6,001 nucleotides of DNA, taken from an uncultured Paraglaciecola sp. Lineage in GTDB: Bacteria > Pseudomonadota > Gammaproteobacteria > Enterobacterales > Alteromonadaceae. The stretch is from the NCBI GenBank assembly GCA_905479025.1, contig CAJQKX010000707.1, forward strand, positions 1 to 6,001, given 5' to 3'. This document shows positions 1-6,001 of this stretch, piece by piece (positions within the stretch are counted from its first letter, which is position 1; each line of letters opens with the position of its first letter). Below the pieces are notes generated by a model. The model ran no database searches, was not told where the DNA came from, and saw only the letters and a list, made by a program, of their open reading frames with translations. The translations under genes and the position numbers were made by a program.

Positions 1-423
1 GAGCGTATGCGCGCAGATGATGCGATTTATGGGGGGGAAATGAGTGCGCATCATTATTTTCGTGATTTTGCTTATTGTGATTCTGGCATGATCCCATGGT
101 TATTAGTGACAGAATTGTTGTGTACCACACAAAAACCTTTATCCCAGTTAGTTAAAGAGCGTATTGCTGCTTTTCCCTCTTCAGGTGAAATCAACAGTAC
201 TCTGGTGGACCCTGACGCGTCCATTAAAGCTGTACTGGATAAATATGAATCCAGTGCAACTTTGGTGGATTACACCGATGGTATTGGCTTGGAGTTTGAA
301 AATTGGCGCTTTAACTTACGCAAATCGAACACCGAACCAGTGGTTAGACTTAACGTTGAGTCCAGAGCCGATATTGTTTTAATGGAACAGAAAACCAAGG
401 AATTATTGGCACTGCTGAAATAA
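1..423 (+). CDS. cpsG: Phosphomannomutase CpsG/ManB, C-terminal part (5' end outside window)
   Basis: The frame is open from base 1 to the TAA at 421-423 and gives the last 140 residues of a protein that is about 456 residues in E. coli CpsG, so roughly 70% lies left of the window. The enzyme interconverts mannose-6-phosphate and mannose-1-phosphate in the cytosol, feeding GDP-mannose for surface polysaccharide. Visible hallmarks are the domain 3 sugar-binding loop [10 protein letters not shown] near the left edge (bases 31-60), followed by [13 protein letters not shown], and the domain 4 phosphate-binding loop [15 protein letters not shown] (about bases 319-366). Both match the CpsG branch more closely than the AlgC branch. 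The GGEMS codons contain a run of seven G. The gene converges on the PEP-CTERM gene, with a shared terminator in the 83-base gap. A decayed copy of this same 3' end lies at about 4929-5307. Confidence 0.95.
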   Translation, partial: ERMRADDAIYGGEMSAHHYFRDFAYCDSGMIPWLLVTELLCTTQKPLSQLVKERIAAFPSSGEINSTLVDPDASIKAVLDKYESSATLVDYTDGIGLEFENWRFNLRKSNTEPVVRLNVESRADIVLMEQKTKELLALLK

Positions 424-459
424 CCTTTTATATGTTTCTTTTGATTGGTGTACAAAGCT

Positions 460-487
460 AATAAACTCGCCAATTGCCGAGTTTATT
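460..487. terminator. Bidirectional terminator between cpsG and the PEP-CTERM gene
   Basis: AATAAACTCG (460-469) and CGAGTTTATT (478-487) form a perfect 10-bp inverted repeat around an 8-base loop, in the 83-base gap between two convergent stop codons. The + strand continues into a T-rich stretch (ATTTAG), and the stem ends are A/T-rich on both sides. It can therefore serve cpsG rightward and the PEP-CTERM gene leftward. The U-tract is short, so efficiency is uncertain. Confidence 0.75.
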
Positions 488-506
488 ATTTAGGTGTTAA
501 TTGCCA

Positions 507-1784
507 TTAAGCTGTTTTTCTACGTCTATACCAAATACCCATTATTCCTAGGCCTATTAAGGCTAATGCTGAAGGTTCAGGGACGGGGGTAGTACCACTC
601 CCAGGTGGTTTTTTGGTGATAGTCACGTTACAAGGCGTCTTTTCATTGCCTCCTATACCGTCCCCATCATCATTACAAGGGACCTTAGGATTTGAAGCGT
701 GTAAGTCATCTAATGATACCAGCACGAAACCATTACCAGCTTCAGGGGTATCTACATCATTGTTAACCCCAAAATTTTTGGGTAATAGACTCGTAATATC
801 AAATCCATCACCAAATAAGTTACCGGAAATTTCTACTTCAATTCCGAAGTTGAAATCCCAAGTCTTTTCGTCGGTAAAAATATCGTTTCTTGATTCAACA
901 GCAAGTTCATAGCATGCCTCTGCACTACTAGTCTCATCGCTGGTAGACCCATTACCACATTTCACTGTTTTAGGTGACCGGTCATAAAAGTCTCCTAGCG
1001 AACCAAAAAAATCTCCATCGTTTAATAAACTGGCGTTATAGTTTAAGGAAGATAAAAAAGAAATTGATAGGCCGTTGTCGGTAACTGCGATTTGATTGGG
1101 GGGGGAGGTATCAGTGTTTAAGGAAAGCTTAACATCGTTGACTTTATTCTCTTCAACTCCCTTTCTCTCTCTTTCAATTTTATCTGAGTCGGTAAGACCT
1201 GGTATTTTTGGGTCAAACGTTAGCTTTTGGACACCATTGTCACTTGCAAATGACAGGGTGAAGTATTCACTTTTCATCGCTTTTTCTGCGTTTTCTTGTT
1301 TTGAGCCTTCCCAGCCGACTAAATAATCATTAGCATCACCAGAACCAGAATCTGTCGTATAACTATCTTTGATTGCTTGCTCGGCTGCTTTACCTGCCGC
1401 TTTCTTTCCATCTTCACATGAATTTTTGCATTTGCCGTCAACGCTGTTAGCATCTTTATATTGACTCTCGGCCTCTTTTTTAGCTGTTTTGGCTTCCTGT
1501 TCACATGTTTTACTACAGTCACCTGACTTAGCGCTCTCTGCATAAGACAAATCTTTAAAACCTAACGGATGAGCAATATACAGGTATTGTTTACCATTGT
1601 GAGTTGAAAACGCTAATGTGCCCCCTTCAGCTTTTTTTACGTTGCCTAGATCATAATCAATAGCAAAGGCTATGTCATATTCGCTCTCCACATAGAGACC
1701 ATCATAGCTGAACTCGGTCGCCGCCTGTGTTGATAAGCTACATAACCCCGCTACTGCGGTAACCAATAATTTTTTCTTTAACAT
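507..1784 (-). CDS. Secreted PEP-CTERM sorting-domain protein, function unknown
   Basis: A 425-residue protein, numbered from the ATG at 1784. That start is preferred over the in-frame TTG and GTG at 1799 and 1796 because GGTGAG (1797-1792) sits 7 bases upstream of it and the product then begins with a normal signal peptide, MLKKKLLVTAVAGLCSLSTQA, cleaved near A21. The C-terminus (about 401-425) is a textbook PEP-CTERM tail: VPEPS, a hydrophobic helix ALALIGLGIMGIWY, then RRRK. In this family an exosortase (EpsH/XrtA type) recognises the tail and processes the protein for export to the surface or matrix. The mature part has eight Cys: CX3C at 90-94, CX3C at 119-123 in a Lys/Ala/Glu-rich stretch, 276/291, and 370/385. 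The last pair encloses NDDGDG, reminiscent of a calcium-binding loop. The rest looks beta-rich and secreted. I recognise no enzyme motif. The gene contains a C8 run (1098-1105). It lies downstream of prsT on the same strand but 227 bases away, with its own promoter candidate. Confidence 0.9.
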   Translation of the reverse strand: MLKKKLLVTAVAGLCSLSTQAATEFSYDGLYVESEYDIAFAIDYDLGNVKKAEGGTLAFSTHNGKQYLYIAHPLGFKDLSYAESAKSGDCSKTCEQEAKTAKKEAESQYKDANSVDGKCKNSCEDGKKAAGKAAEQAIKDSYTTDSGSGDANDYLVGWEGSKQENAEKAMKSEYFTLSFASDNGVQKLTFDPKIPGLTDSDKIERERKGVEENKVNDVKLSLNTDTSPPNQIAVTDNGLSISFLSSLNYNASLLNDGDFFGSLGDFYDRSPKTVKCGNGSTSDETSSAEACYELAVESRNDIFTDEKTWDFNFGIEVEISGNLFGDGFDITSLLPKNFGVNNDVDTPEAGNGFVLVSLDDLHASNPKVPCNDDGDGIGGNEKTPCNVTITKKPPGSGTTPVPEPSALALIGLGIMGIWYRRRKTA

Positions 1785-1791
1785 TATACTA

Positions 1792-1797
1792 CTCACC
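1792..1797 (-). promoter_or_regulatory. Ribosome binding site that fixes the PEP-CTERM gene start
   Basis: GGTGAG on the minus strand, with a 7-base spacer to the ATG at 1784-1782. The alternative TTG (1799) and GTG (1796) codons overlap or abut this sequence and have no purine-rich motif at a proper distance. Confidence 0.7.
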
Positions 1798-1838
1798 AAA
1801 TATTAAATTACTAAATAAAATCTAACTTACACTGTGAA

Positions 1839-1854
1839 TGCAAAAAAAATACCA
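1839..1854 (-). promoter_or_regulatory. Candidate sigma-54 (RpoN) promoter for the PEP-CTERM gene
   Basis: The minus strand reads TGGTATTTTTTTTGCA. The GG (1853-1852) and GC (1841-1840) elements are separated by exactly 10 bases, as required for the -24/-12 elements. The flanking TGG, the A at position five and TTGCA agree with the consensus TGGCACG-N4-TTGCW. Transcription would start near 1828, leaving a leader of about 44 bases that carries the Shine-Dalgarno sequence. Sigma-54 control by the PrsK/PrsR pair is known for PEP-CTERM genes elsewhere, which raises plausibility. I saw no convincing sigma-70 promoter in the same gap. The site has not been scored statistically, and T-runs are common here. 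Confidence 0.5.
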
Positions 1855-1905
1855 TTATTTAACTACTTGTATTTAATCATTTTTTTATTGCAATCTACAT
1901 TAAGT

Positions 1906-1939
1906 GTAAAAAAAACCGACGGTCTGAGTGTTTTTTTAC
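1906..1939 (-). terminator. Possible terminator downstream of the prsT-like gene
   Basis: On the + strand GTAAAAAAA (1906-1914) and TTTTTTTAC (1931-1939) are inverted around a short segment containing ACCG-A-CGGT. The minus-strand transcript coming from prsT would form an A/U stem with a small GC core and end in a run of eight U (1915-1908). The GC stem is very short, so this is a weak terminator candidate. It lies just upstream of the sigma-54 candidate, which would separate the two transcription units. Confidence 0.35.
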
Positions 1940-1954
1940 CTGATGTTGTAAAGT

Positions 1955-1994
1955 TATCATTTGTGTTGTTTTAATAAATTAATGCCAAATGATA
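1955..1994. repeat. 9-bp inverted repeat just past the prsT-like gene stop
   Basis: TATCATTTG (1955-1963) and CAAATGATA (1986-1994) are perfect inverted copies separated by 22 bases, starting 18 bases beyond the stop codon at 2012. No U-run follows it on the minus strand, so it is not a classic terminator. It could be an mRNA 3'-end stem-loop or a binding site for a dimeric regulator. It is AT-rich and could also be chance. Confidence 0.35.
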
Positions 1995-2011
1995 GTTTCA
2001 ATATCCGTTGC

Positions 2012-4828
2012 TTATATTGAATTCATTAATGCTTGTGCTAAGTCTTTTTCAGCAAAAGGTAACTCGGTAGTCAGTACTTTTTTAAGCTCCTGTCTTGCGG
2101 CTTCAAGTTGTCCTGATTTAACTAGGTTGTAAGCAATATGATATTGAATACTAGGGTGATTAGAGTTCATGGAAAACGCCTCTCTCAATAAATCTAAGCC
2201 TTCTATGTATTGACCTTGCTGCGTCAATATCCATCCTTTTGTATCAATAAATATTGGATTAGATTGATTAATTTCTAGGGCGTTGTTTATAAAACTCATC
2301 GCTGTGTTTGGGTCACTGAGAGTCAACATACTGGCCAAATTATTGTAGATATATTCAATTCGAGGCAGTTGTGCTACTTTTTCTAGGACTAAGTAGTGTT
2401 GTTTAGCGAGTAAAGTGTCTCCTTGGTAATAAAAAAAGTCCGCTAAAATATGCCGATGAAAATATGCTGTAGGATATTTGTCGATGATGCCTTCTAGGGT
2501 GCTAACAAATTTATCAGTACCCATGTTTTTGTCTTTTGCTAAGTTATAAAGCTTAATAACTGCTACTCGATAGTTATTGTTTGAGTTTAGAGCTGTAAGG
2601 TAGTGAATCTGGGCTGATTCTAATTGGTTTTTTGTTTGCGCAACATCCCCTAAAATAACTTGTATGTTAGAGTTTTTCTGAATTTTTTGAGGAAGGCTTG
2701 ATATTATCGCTTCAGCCTTGGTTATTTCCCCTATATTGATATACAAACGCATTAACTCGATTTTTGCATAGAGATAATTGGGTAACAATTCTAATGCCCG
2801 TAAAAGGGTTGTTTCAGCATCATCATAAATTTTAGCAATGCGTTGTTGTTGCCCTAGATAAAGTAACTGTTGATGATCCTTAGCCTTACTCCAAATAATA
2901 TATAGCTTTACATATTGTTCTGCGGCTTGCTCTAGGGCATGTTGTTGAATGTATATGTTGGCTCTTAATAGAATATATTTAGGATCTAAAAAATGACTTT
3001 TTTGCAAGCGGTCTAATTCTTTTAGAGCAGAAGGGAAATCTTTCAATGTCTGATAAATGCTGATTATTTTTTCATAAGGAATAACATTTTCTCTGTTGAA
3101 TAACTTAGCCGAAGTAAATTTGTCTTTTGCTTTTTCAAGTTTTCCCAAGCTTAGTAAAATATTTCCCTGCAATACATATAGCCTAAAACTATAAGCATTT
3201 TCTTTAAGAAGGTTTTCAGCATAGGTATGTGCTTGTTGGTATTCTTTTTTTAAATAATACAGATTTGCTTGGTTATATTTGGCAGAAAATATATCTAAGT
3301 TAGCCGCTAATACTATGCTGTTAATTTTTTGCGCATCTTGAAATTGTTGTAACCTTATGAGCACTTCGACTTTTAATAGTTGGTAAGCCAAATTGCCTGG
3401 CACAAGTTCAATTAATTCATTCACTAAACCTAACGCGCGTTTTTTTTGACCGTTTTGAAGATAAAGCATGACCGCAACTTTCTTTACTTCTTGGCCAGTT
3501 GCGTTTGTAAAGTGTTGTTCGAAATAACTCAGTGCCTTTTGATGTTTATTTCTTGCTTGTAATATTTTTACTTGCATCAGGTCAAATACACGTTTGGCAT
3601 TATGGTTTTTTCTTAACTCTGTGATAAAACGTTGGCATTGATGAATCTTATTAGTTTGGATATATAAATCACACAATACTAATGATAACGATAAGTTGTT
3701 TTTTATAATGTCGTAGTGGGTTTCCATTATTTTTAATGCCACTTTGGACTCATCTAGCCTAATGTGAGTATCAACAAGTATCCCAATTGCATAGAGGCTT
3801 TCGGGATTCTGGGAAACATAGTTGCTCAACTTACTTCTGGCGGTTTCATAGTTGCCGGTCATATATAACGCTAACCCGGATACCAATAATAATTCAGATT
3901 GTTTTAATAATTGTTCATTGGGTATTAAAGCCATTTTTTTTGTGATTTCTTCGTAGGCTTTTACTGCAAGTTCATTATTATCATTCATGCCATAAAGCCT
4001 TGCGCTGAGTAACATGATAAAAGGTTCGTCTGGCGTGATAATTAAAATTTTGTCTACCACATCCCTCGCTTTGTCGAGTTGTTTAAGGCTTACATAAGTG
4101 TTAGCCAATGAACGGCTTATAAATGGCGCAGTAGGCAATATAATGTACGCCTCCTTAAATAACGCTAACGCCTTTTGAATATGCCCTTCTTTTTCATTAA
4201 TTTGACCTTTTATGTGCAAAGTAAATGGGTTACGGGGATTTACATTTAAAGCTTTGATAATAAATATTTTTGATTGAACTATGTTGTCTTGTCTCAAATA
4301 AAAGCTAGCTAAATTATTGAGTGCCGTTATGTTCTTAGGTTGTAATTCGAGGGCATTTTCATATTTTTCAAGGGCTTTATTGAACCGCTCAAGGTTTTCA
4401 TAGGCAATGGCTTGTAAAATGGATATTTCAAAATTATTGTTTGCGCTAAGTTTATTGGTCAACAATCTGATTACCTTCTCATATTCCATAATACGGGAGT
4501 ATGCTTGCGCAAGAGGGAGGTAAGCAATATCTAAATCAGCGCCTAAAAGTAGTGACTCCTGATATTCTATAATGGCCGCGCGAGTTTGGTTTCTGCGTAA
4601 CAATATATCAGCCATCATTAATTTAGACTGCAAATGAGACGGCTTATCTTGCAGCGCATTTTTTAAGTAAATATAGGCGTCGTCGAAGTTTTCTTGATTA
4701 AAACTCTTAAGGGCTTTTTCGTAATCTAGTGCTGACTGAGAAAAAGCATGACTACAAAAAAACATCAGTATTGAAATAATTAAAATTGAGGTTGGCTGAT
4801 TTTTGTTTTGCATTGTAATGAATAACAT
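2012..4828 (-). CDS. PrsT-like TPR-repeat protein of the PEP-CTERM/exosortase system
   Basis: A 938-residue protein made almost entirely of TPR-like helical repeats after an N-terminal signal sequence. The first repeat is near 33-65 (ALDYEKALKSF..AYIYLKNALQDKP). Clear later units include ALEKYENALELQPKNITALNNLASFY and, near the C-terminus, DTKGWILTQQGQ (862-873) followed by GLDLLREAF. Repeat order, length (the family is about 900 residues) and the C-terminal block fit PrsT, the TPR protein found with EpsH/XrtA exosortases. Its exact role is unresolved; a periplasmic scaffold in export or polysaccharide assembly is an inference. Unlike the family description as a lipoprotein, the only Cys near the N-terminus follows MFF, which is not a lipobox. 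Cleavage by signal peptidase I after AFS (about residue 30) is more likely. The start is uncertain: ATG 4828 is used here, but ATG 4813 gives a more typical signal peptide (MQNKNQ.. n-region), and neither has a strong Shine-Dalgarno sequence. The coding sequence looks more AT-rich than lipA or cpsG. Confidence 0.85.
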   Translation of the reverse strand: MLFITMQNKNQPTSILIISILMFFCSHAFSQSALDYEKALKSFNQENFDDAYIYLKNALQDKPSHLQSKLMMADILLRRNQTRAAIIEYQESLLLGADLDIAYLPLAQAYSRIMEYEKVIRLLTNKLSANNNFEISILQAIAYENLERFNKALEKYENALELQPKNITALNNLASFYLRQDNIVQSKIFIIKALNVNPRNPFTLHIKGQINEKEGHIQKALALFKEAYIILPTAPFISRSLANTYVSLKQLDKARDVVDKILIITPDEPFIMLLSARLYGMNDNNELAVKAYEEITKKMALIPNEQLLKQSELLLVSGLALYMTGNYETARSKLSNYVSQNPESLYAIGILVDTHIRLDESKVALKIMETHYDIIKNNLSLSLVLCDLYIQTNKIHQCQRFITELRKNHNAKRVFDLMQVKILQARNKHQKALSYFEQHFTNATGQEVKKVAVMLYLQNGQKKRALGLVNELIELVPGNLAYQLLKVEVLIRLQQFQDAQKINSIVLAANLDIFSAKYNQANLYYLKKEYQQAHTYAENLLKENAYSFRLYVLQGNILLSLGKLEKAKDKFTSAKLFNRENVIPYEKIISIYQTLKDFPSALKELDRLQKSHFLDPKYILLRANIYIQQHALEQAAEQYVKLYIIWSKAKDHQQLLYLGQQQRIAKIYDDAETTLLRALELLPNYLYAKIELMRLYINIGEITKAEAIISSLPQKIQKNSNIQVILGDVAQTKNQLESAQIHYLTALNSNNNYRVAVIKLYNLAKDKNMGTDKFVSTLEGIIDKYPTAYFHRHILADFFYYQGDTLLAKQHYLVLEKVAQLPRIEYIYNNLASMLTLSDPNTAMSFINNALEINQSNPIFIDTKGWILTQQGQYIEGLDLLREAFSMNSNHPSIQYHIAYNLVKSGQLEAARQELKKVLTTELPFAEKDLAQALMNSI

Positions 4829-4842
4829 CCACTGATTTAGTT

Positions 4843-4872
4843 ATAGTAAATAATTTTCCCTTAGCATAACAA
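4843..4872 (-). promoter_or_regulatory. Weak sigma-70-like promoter candidate for the prsT-like gene
   Basis: The minus strand has TTGTTA (4872-4867) as a possible -35 and TACTAT (4848-4843) as a possible -10, with an 18-base spacer and four of six consensus matches each. It lies just upstream of the ATG at 4828 or 4813. Such matches are frequent in AT-rich DNA, so support is weak. Confidence 0.25.
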
Positions 4873-4928
4873 TACATAAAAAATGTCTATTTTTTCGATG
4901 AGTTTTTAGAAAAATCAACATGCTGGTT

Positions 4929-5307
4929 AGTGACCACCATTATTTTCGAGATTTTGATTGTTGTGATTTAGGCATGAACCCATGCCTATTGGTCACAGAA
5001 TTGTTGTATACCGCACAAAAACCTATATCGTAGTTAGTTAAAGAGCGTATTGCTGCCTTCCCATCCTCAGGCCAAATTAACAGTTCACTGGCCGATCCTG
5101 ATGCCTCTATTAAAGCTGCACTGGAAAAATATGAAGCCAGTGCAACAGTGGAAGATTACACCGATGGTATTGGCTTGGAGTTTGAAAATTGACGCTTTAA
5201 TTTGCGTCAATCTAATACCGAACAAGTAGTTATATTAAACGTTGAATCAAGAACTGATATTGCATTTATGCAAAAAAACTGCCTAGTTGTTAACTTAGCT
5301 AAAGTAA
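4929..5307 (+). pseudogene. Decayed second copy of the cpsG/manB 3' end
   Basis: The stretch aligns without gaps to bases 43-387 of the intact cpsG tail at a constant offset of 4886 bases. By hand count 60 of 345 positions differ, about 83% identity, including a 38-base perfect match (268-305 with 5154-5191). The reading frame gives recognisable CpsG sequence ([37 protein letters not shown]) but has two in-frame stops: CAG to TAG at 5031-5033 and TGG to TGA at 5190-5192. The sugar-loop sequence is also damaged (SDHHYF in place of SAHHYF). Past about 5271 a 2-base deletion shifts the frame, and weaker similarity continues to a TAA at 5305-5307. Nothing upstream of 4929 aligns convincingly, so the N-terminal 70% of the gene is absent. 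It cannot encode a working enzyme. Many of the differences are synonymous, so it derives from a once-functional, diverged cpsG allele. Confidence 0.9.
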
Positions 5308-5320
5308 ATAGTCATATTAA

Positions 5321-5361
5321 AAAACCAAAAACTCAAGCTATTGACTGGGATTTTTGGTTTT
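5321..5361. terminator. Terminator-like hairpin downstream of lipA
   Basis: AAAACCAAAAA (5321-5331) and TTTTTGGTTTT (5351-5361) form a perfect 11-bp inverted repeat. Within the loop, TCAA-GCTA-TTGA can pair as an inner stem. Read leftward from lipA, whose stop is at 5389, the hairpin ends in a U-run (5326-5319 region), which suits termination of lipA. Read rightward it could end transcripts entering from the pseudogene. The stem is AT-rich, so strength is uncertain. Confidence 0.55.
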
Positions 5362-5388
5362 AGTTTCTTAGGTATATCAAACCGAAGC

Positions 5389-6001
5389 TTATTTCACTTC
5401 TTCACCAGCAGCTTGTTTATCTGCATGGTAACTCGAACGCACCATAGGGCCACTAGCGGCATGACTAAAGCCTAATTCTTTGGCAATTTCACCTAGTTCG
5501 TCAAATTCATCTGGGTGCACGTAGCGCTTTAATGGGAAGTGATGTTTACTGGGTTGTAAATATTGGCCCAAGGTCAGCATCTCCACATTGTGGGTGCGTA
5601 AGTCTTTTAATACTTCGGTTATTTCGTGTTTGTCTTCGCCCATACCCATCATTAAGCCTGATTTGGTAGGGATATCAGGGTGCTGCTGTTTGAATTTTTT
5701 CAGTAAGTCTAACGACCATTGATAGTTGGCCCCTGGTCGACATTCCCGGTACAAACGAGGAATAGTCTCAAGGTTGTGGTTAAATACGTCAGGCGGACTT
5801 TGCTTGAGTATTTCAAGGGCTCTGTCCATACGGCCTCTAAAGTCGGGCACTAACACTTCTATCTTGGTAGCAGGACTGTGTTCGCGAATAGCGCTAATAC
5901 AATCAACAAAGTGCTGCGCACCACCATCGCGTAAGTCATCTCTGTCTACAGATGTTATCACTACATACTTTAACTTCATTTCAGCGATGGTTTTAGCTAA
6001 C
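5389..6001 (-). CDS. lipA: Lipoyl synthase LipA, C-terminal part (start outside window)
   Basis: The frame runs from the right edge to the TAA at 5389-5391 and gives 203 C-terminal residues of a protein of about 320. LipA is a radical SAM enzyme in the cytosol that inserts two sulfur atoms into octanoyl groups on lipoyl domains of 2-oxoacid dehydrogenases and the glycine cleavage H protein. Diagnostic segments visible are [74 protein letters not shown] and the C-terminal RSSYHAD. The Ser in the RSSY motif is the known fourth ligand of the auxiliary 4Fe-4S cluster. The N-terminal cysteine motifs (CX4CX5C and CX3CX2C) lie beyond the window. The in-frame Met at 5979 is internal, because the LAKTIAE sequence before it is normal LipA. 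The gene appears intact and ordinary. Its tail faces the cpsG pseudogene tail-to-tail. Confidence 0.97.
   Translation of the reverse strand, partial: LAKTIAEMKLKYVVITSVDRDDLRDGGAQHFVDCISAIREHSPATKIEVLVPDFRGRMDRALEILKQSPPDVFNHNLETIPRLYRECRPGANYQWSLDLLKKFKQQHPDIPTKSGLMMGMGEDKHEITEVLKDLRTHNVEMLTLGQYLQPSKHHFPLKRYVHPDEFDELGEIAKELGFSHAASGPMVRSSYHADKQAAGEEVK

Noticed and set aside
270..473. A 67-codon minus-strand frame antisense to cpsG.
   Set aside because: It covers the conserved cpsG phosphate-loop region and the terminator, has no recognisable domain, and has no credible start signals.
613..1543. Several open frames of 70-100 codons on both strands overlapping the PEP-CTERM gene, including one rich in Lys and Arg at 1319-1543.
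   Set aside because: They lie wholly within a well-supported gene, lack ribosome binding sites and family features, and look like frame shadows of the biased codons.
4750..4760. Cys 25 of the TPR protein as a possible lipoprotein attachment site.
   Set aside because: It is preceded by M-F-F; a lipobox needs a small residue at -1 and usually Leu at -3.
4878..4895. Short hairpin AAAAAAT / ATTTTTT with a 4-base loop upstream of the prsT-like gene.
   Set aside because: It is a pure A/T stem of 7 bp in AT-rich DNA with no gene ending there, so probably chance.
4921..4936. A second GG-N10-GC match on the minus strand upstream of the prsT-like gene (TGGTCACTAACCAGCA).
   Set aside because: The -12 half lacks the TTGC context, the site overlaps the edge of the cpsG pseudogene, and it is about 100 bases from the start. 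Spacing alone is expected by chance every few hundred bases.
1..6001. Search for CRISPR arrays, tRNA or rRNA genes, transposase or integrase genes.
   Set aside because: No regular short repeats, no tRNA-like cloverleaf and no recombinase motifs were seen by eye; the long direct repeat is explained by cpsG.

Overview
The window looks like chromosomal DNA of a marine gammaproteobacterium of the Alteromonadales type (Colwellia, Glaciecola or Paraglaciecola relatives). The clues are the cpsG/manB and lipA protein sequences, which are close to the enterobacterial and alteromonad forms, the AT-rich base composition, and a PEP-CTERM/exosortase protein next to a PrsT-like TPR protein. The genus is inferred and not proven by the sequence.

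Layout, left to right. (1) Positions 1-423, + strand: the last 140 codons of phosphomannomutase cpsG/manB, ending at a good bidirectional terminator (460-487). (2) Positions 507-1784, - strand: a secreted 425-residue PEP-CTERM protein of unknown function. It has a signal peptide, four Cys pairs and a C-terminal VPEPS / transmembrane / RRRK sorting tail. (3) Positions 1785-2011: an intergenic stretch with a clear Shine-Dalgarno sequence, a candidate sigma-54 promoter with exact GG-N10-GC spacing, and stem-loops that may end the upstream transcript. (4) Positions 2012-4828, - strand: a 938-residue TPR protein resembling PrsT of PEP-CTERM/exosortase systems, but without a lipobox. (5) Positions 4829-4928: its short AT-rich upstream region. 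(6) Positions 4929 to about 5307, + strand: a decayed second copy of the cpsG 3' end with two in-frame stops. (7) A terminator-like hairpin (5321-5361). (8) Positions 5389-6001, - strand: the C-terminal 203 residues of lipoyl synthase LipA, running off the right edge.

The main structural point is that the PEP-CTERM gene and prsT-like gene form a block of about 4.5 kb bracketed by two directly repeated cpsG tails. The left tail is intact and the right one is dead. By hand count they are about 83% identical at the nucleotide level, with no gaps over about 345 bases. This suggests that the block entered, or was duplicated into, the junction between cpsG and lipA. No integrase or transposase is visible.

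Functionally, CpsG supplies mannose-1-phosphate for GDP-mannose and surface polysaccharide. PEP-CTERM proteins are sorted by an exosortase in bacteria that make exopolysaccharide, and PrsT is a standard accessory of those systems. The block is therefore plausibly a surface or matrix module. The exosortase itself and the PrsK/PrsR regulators are not in this window.
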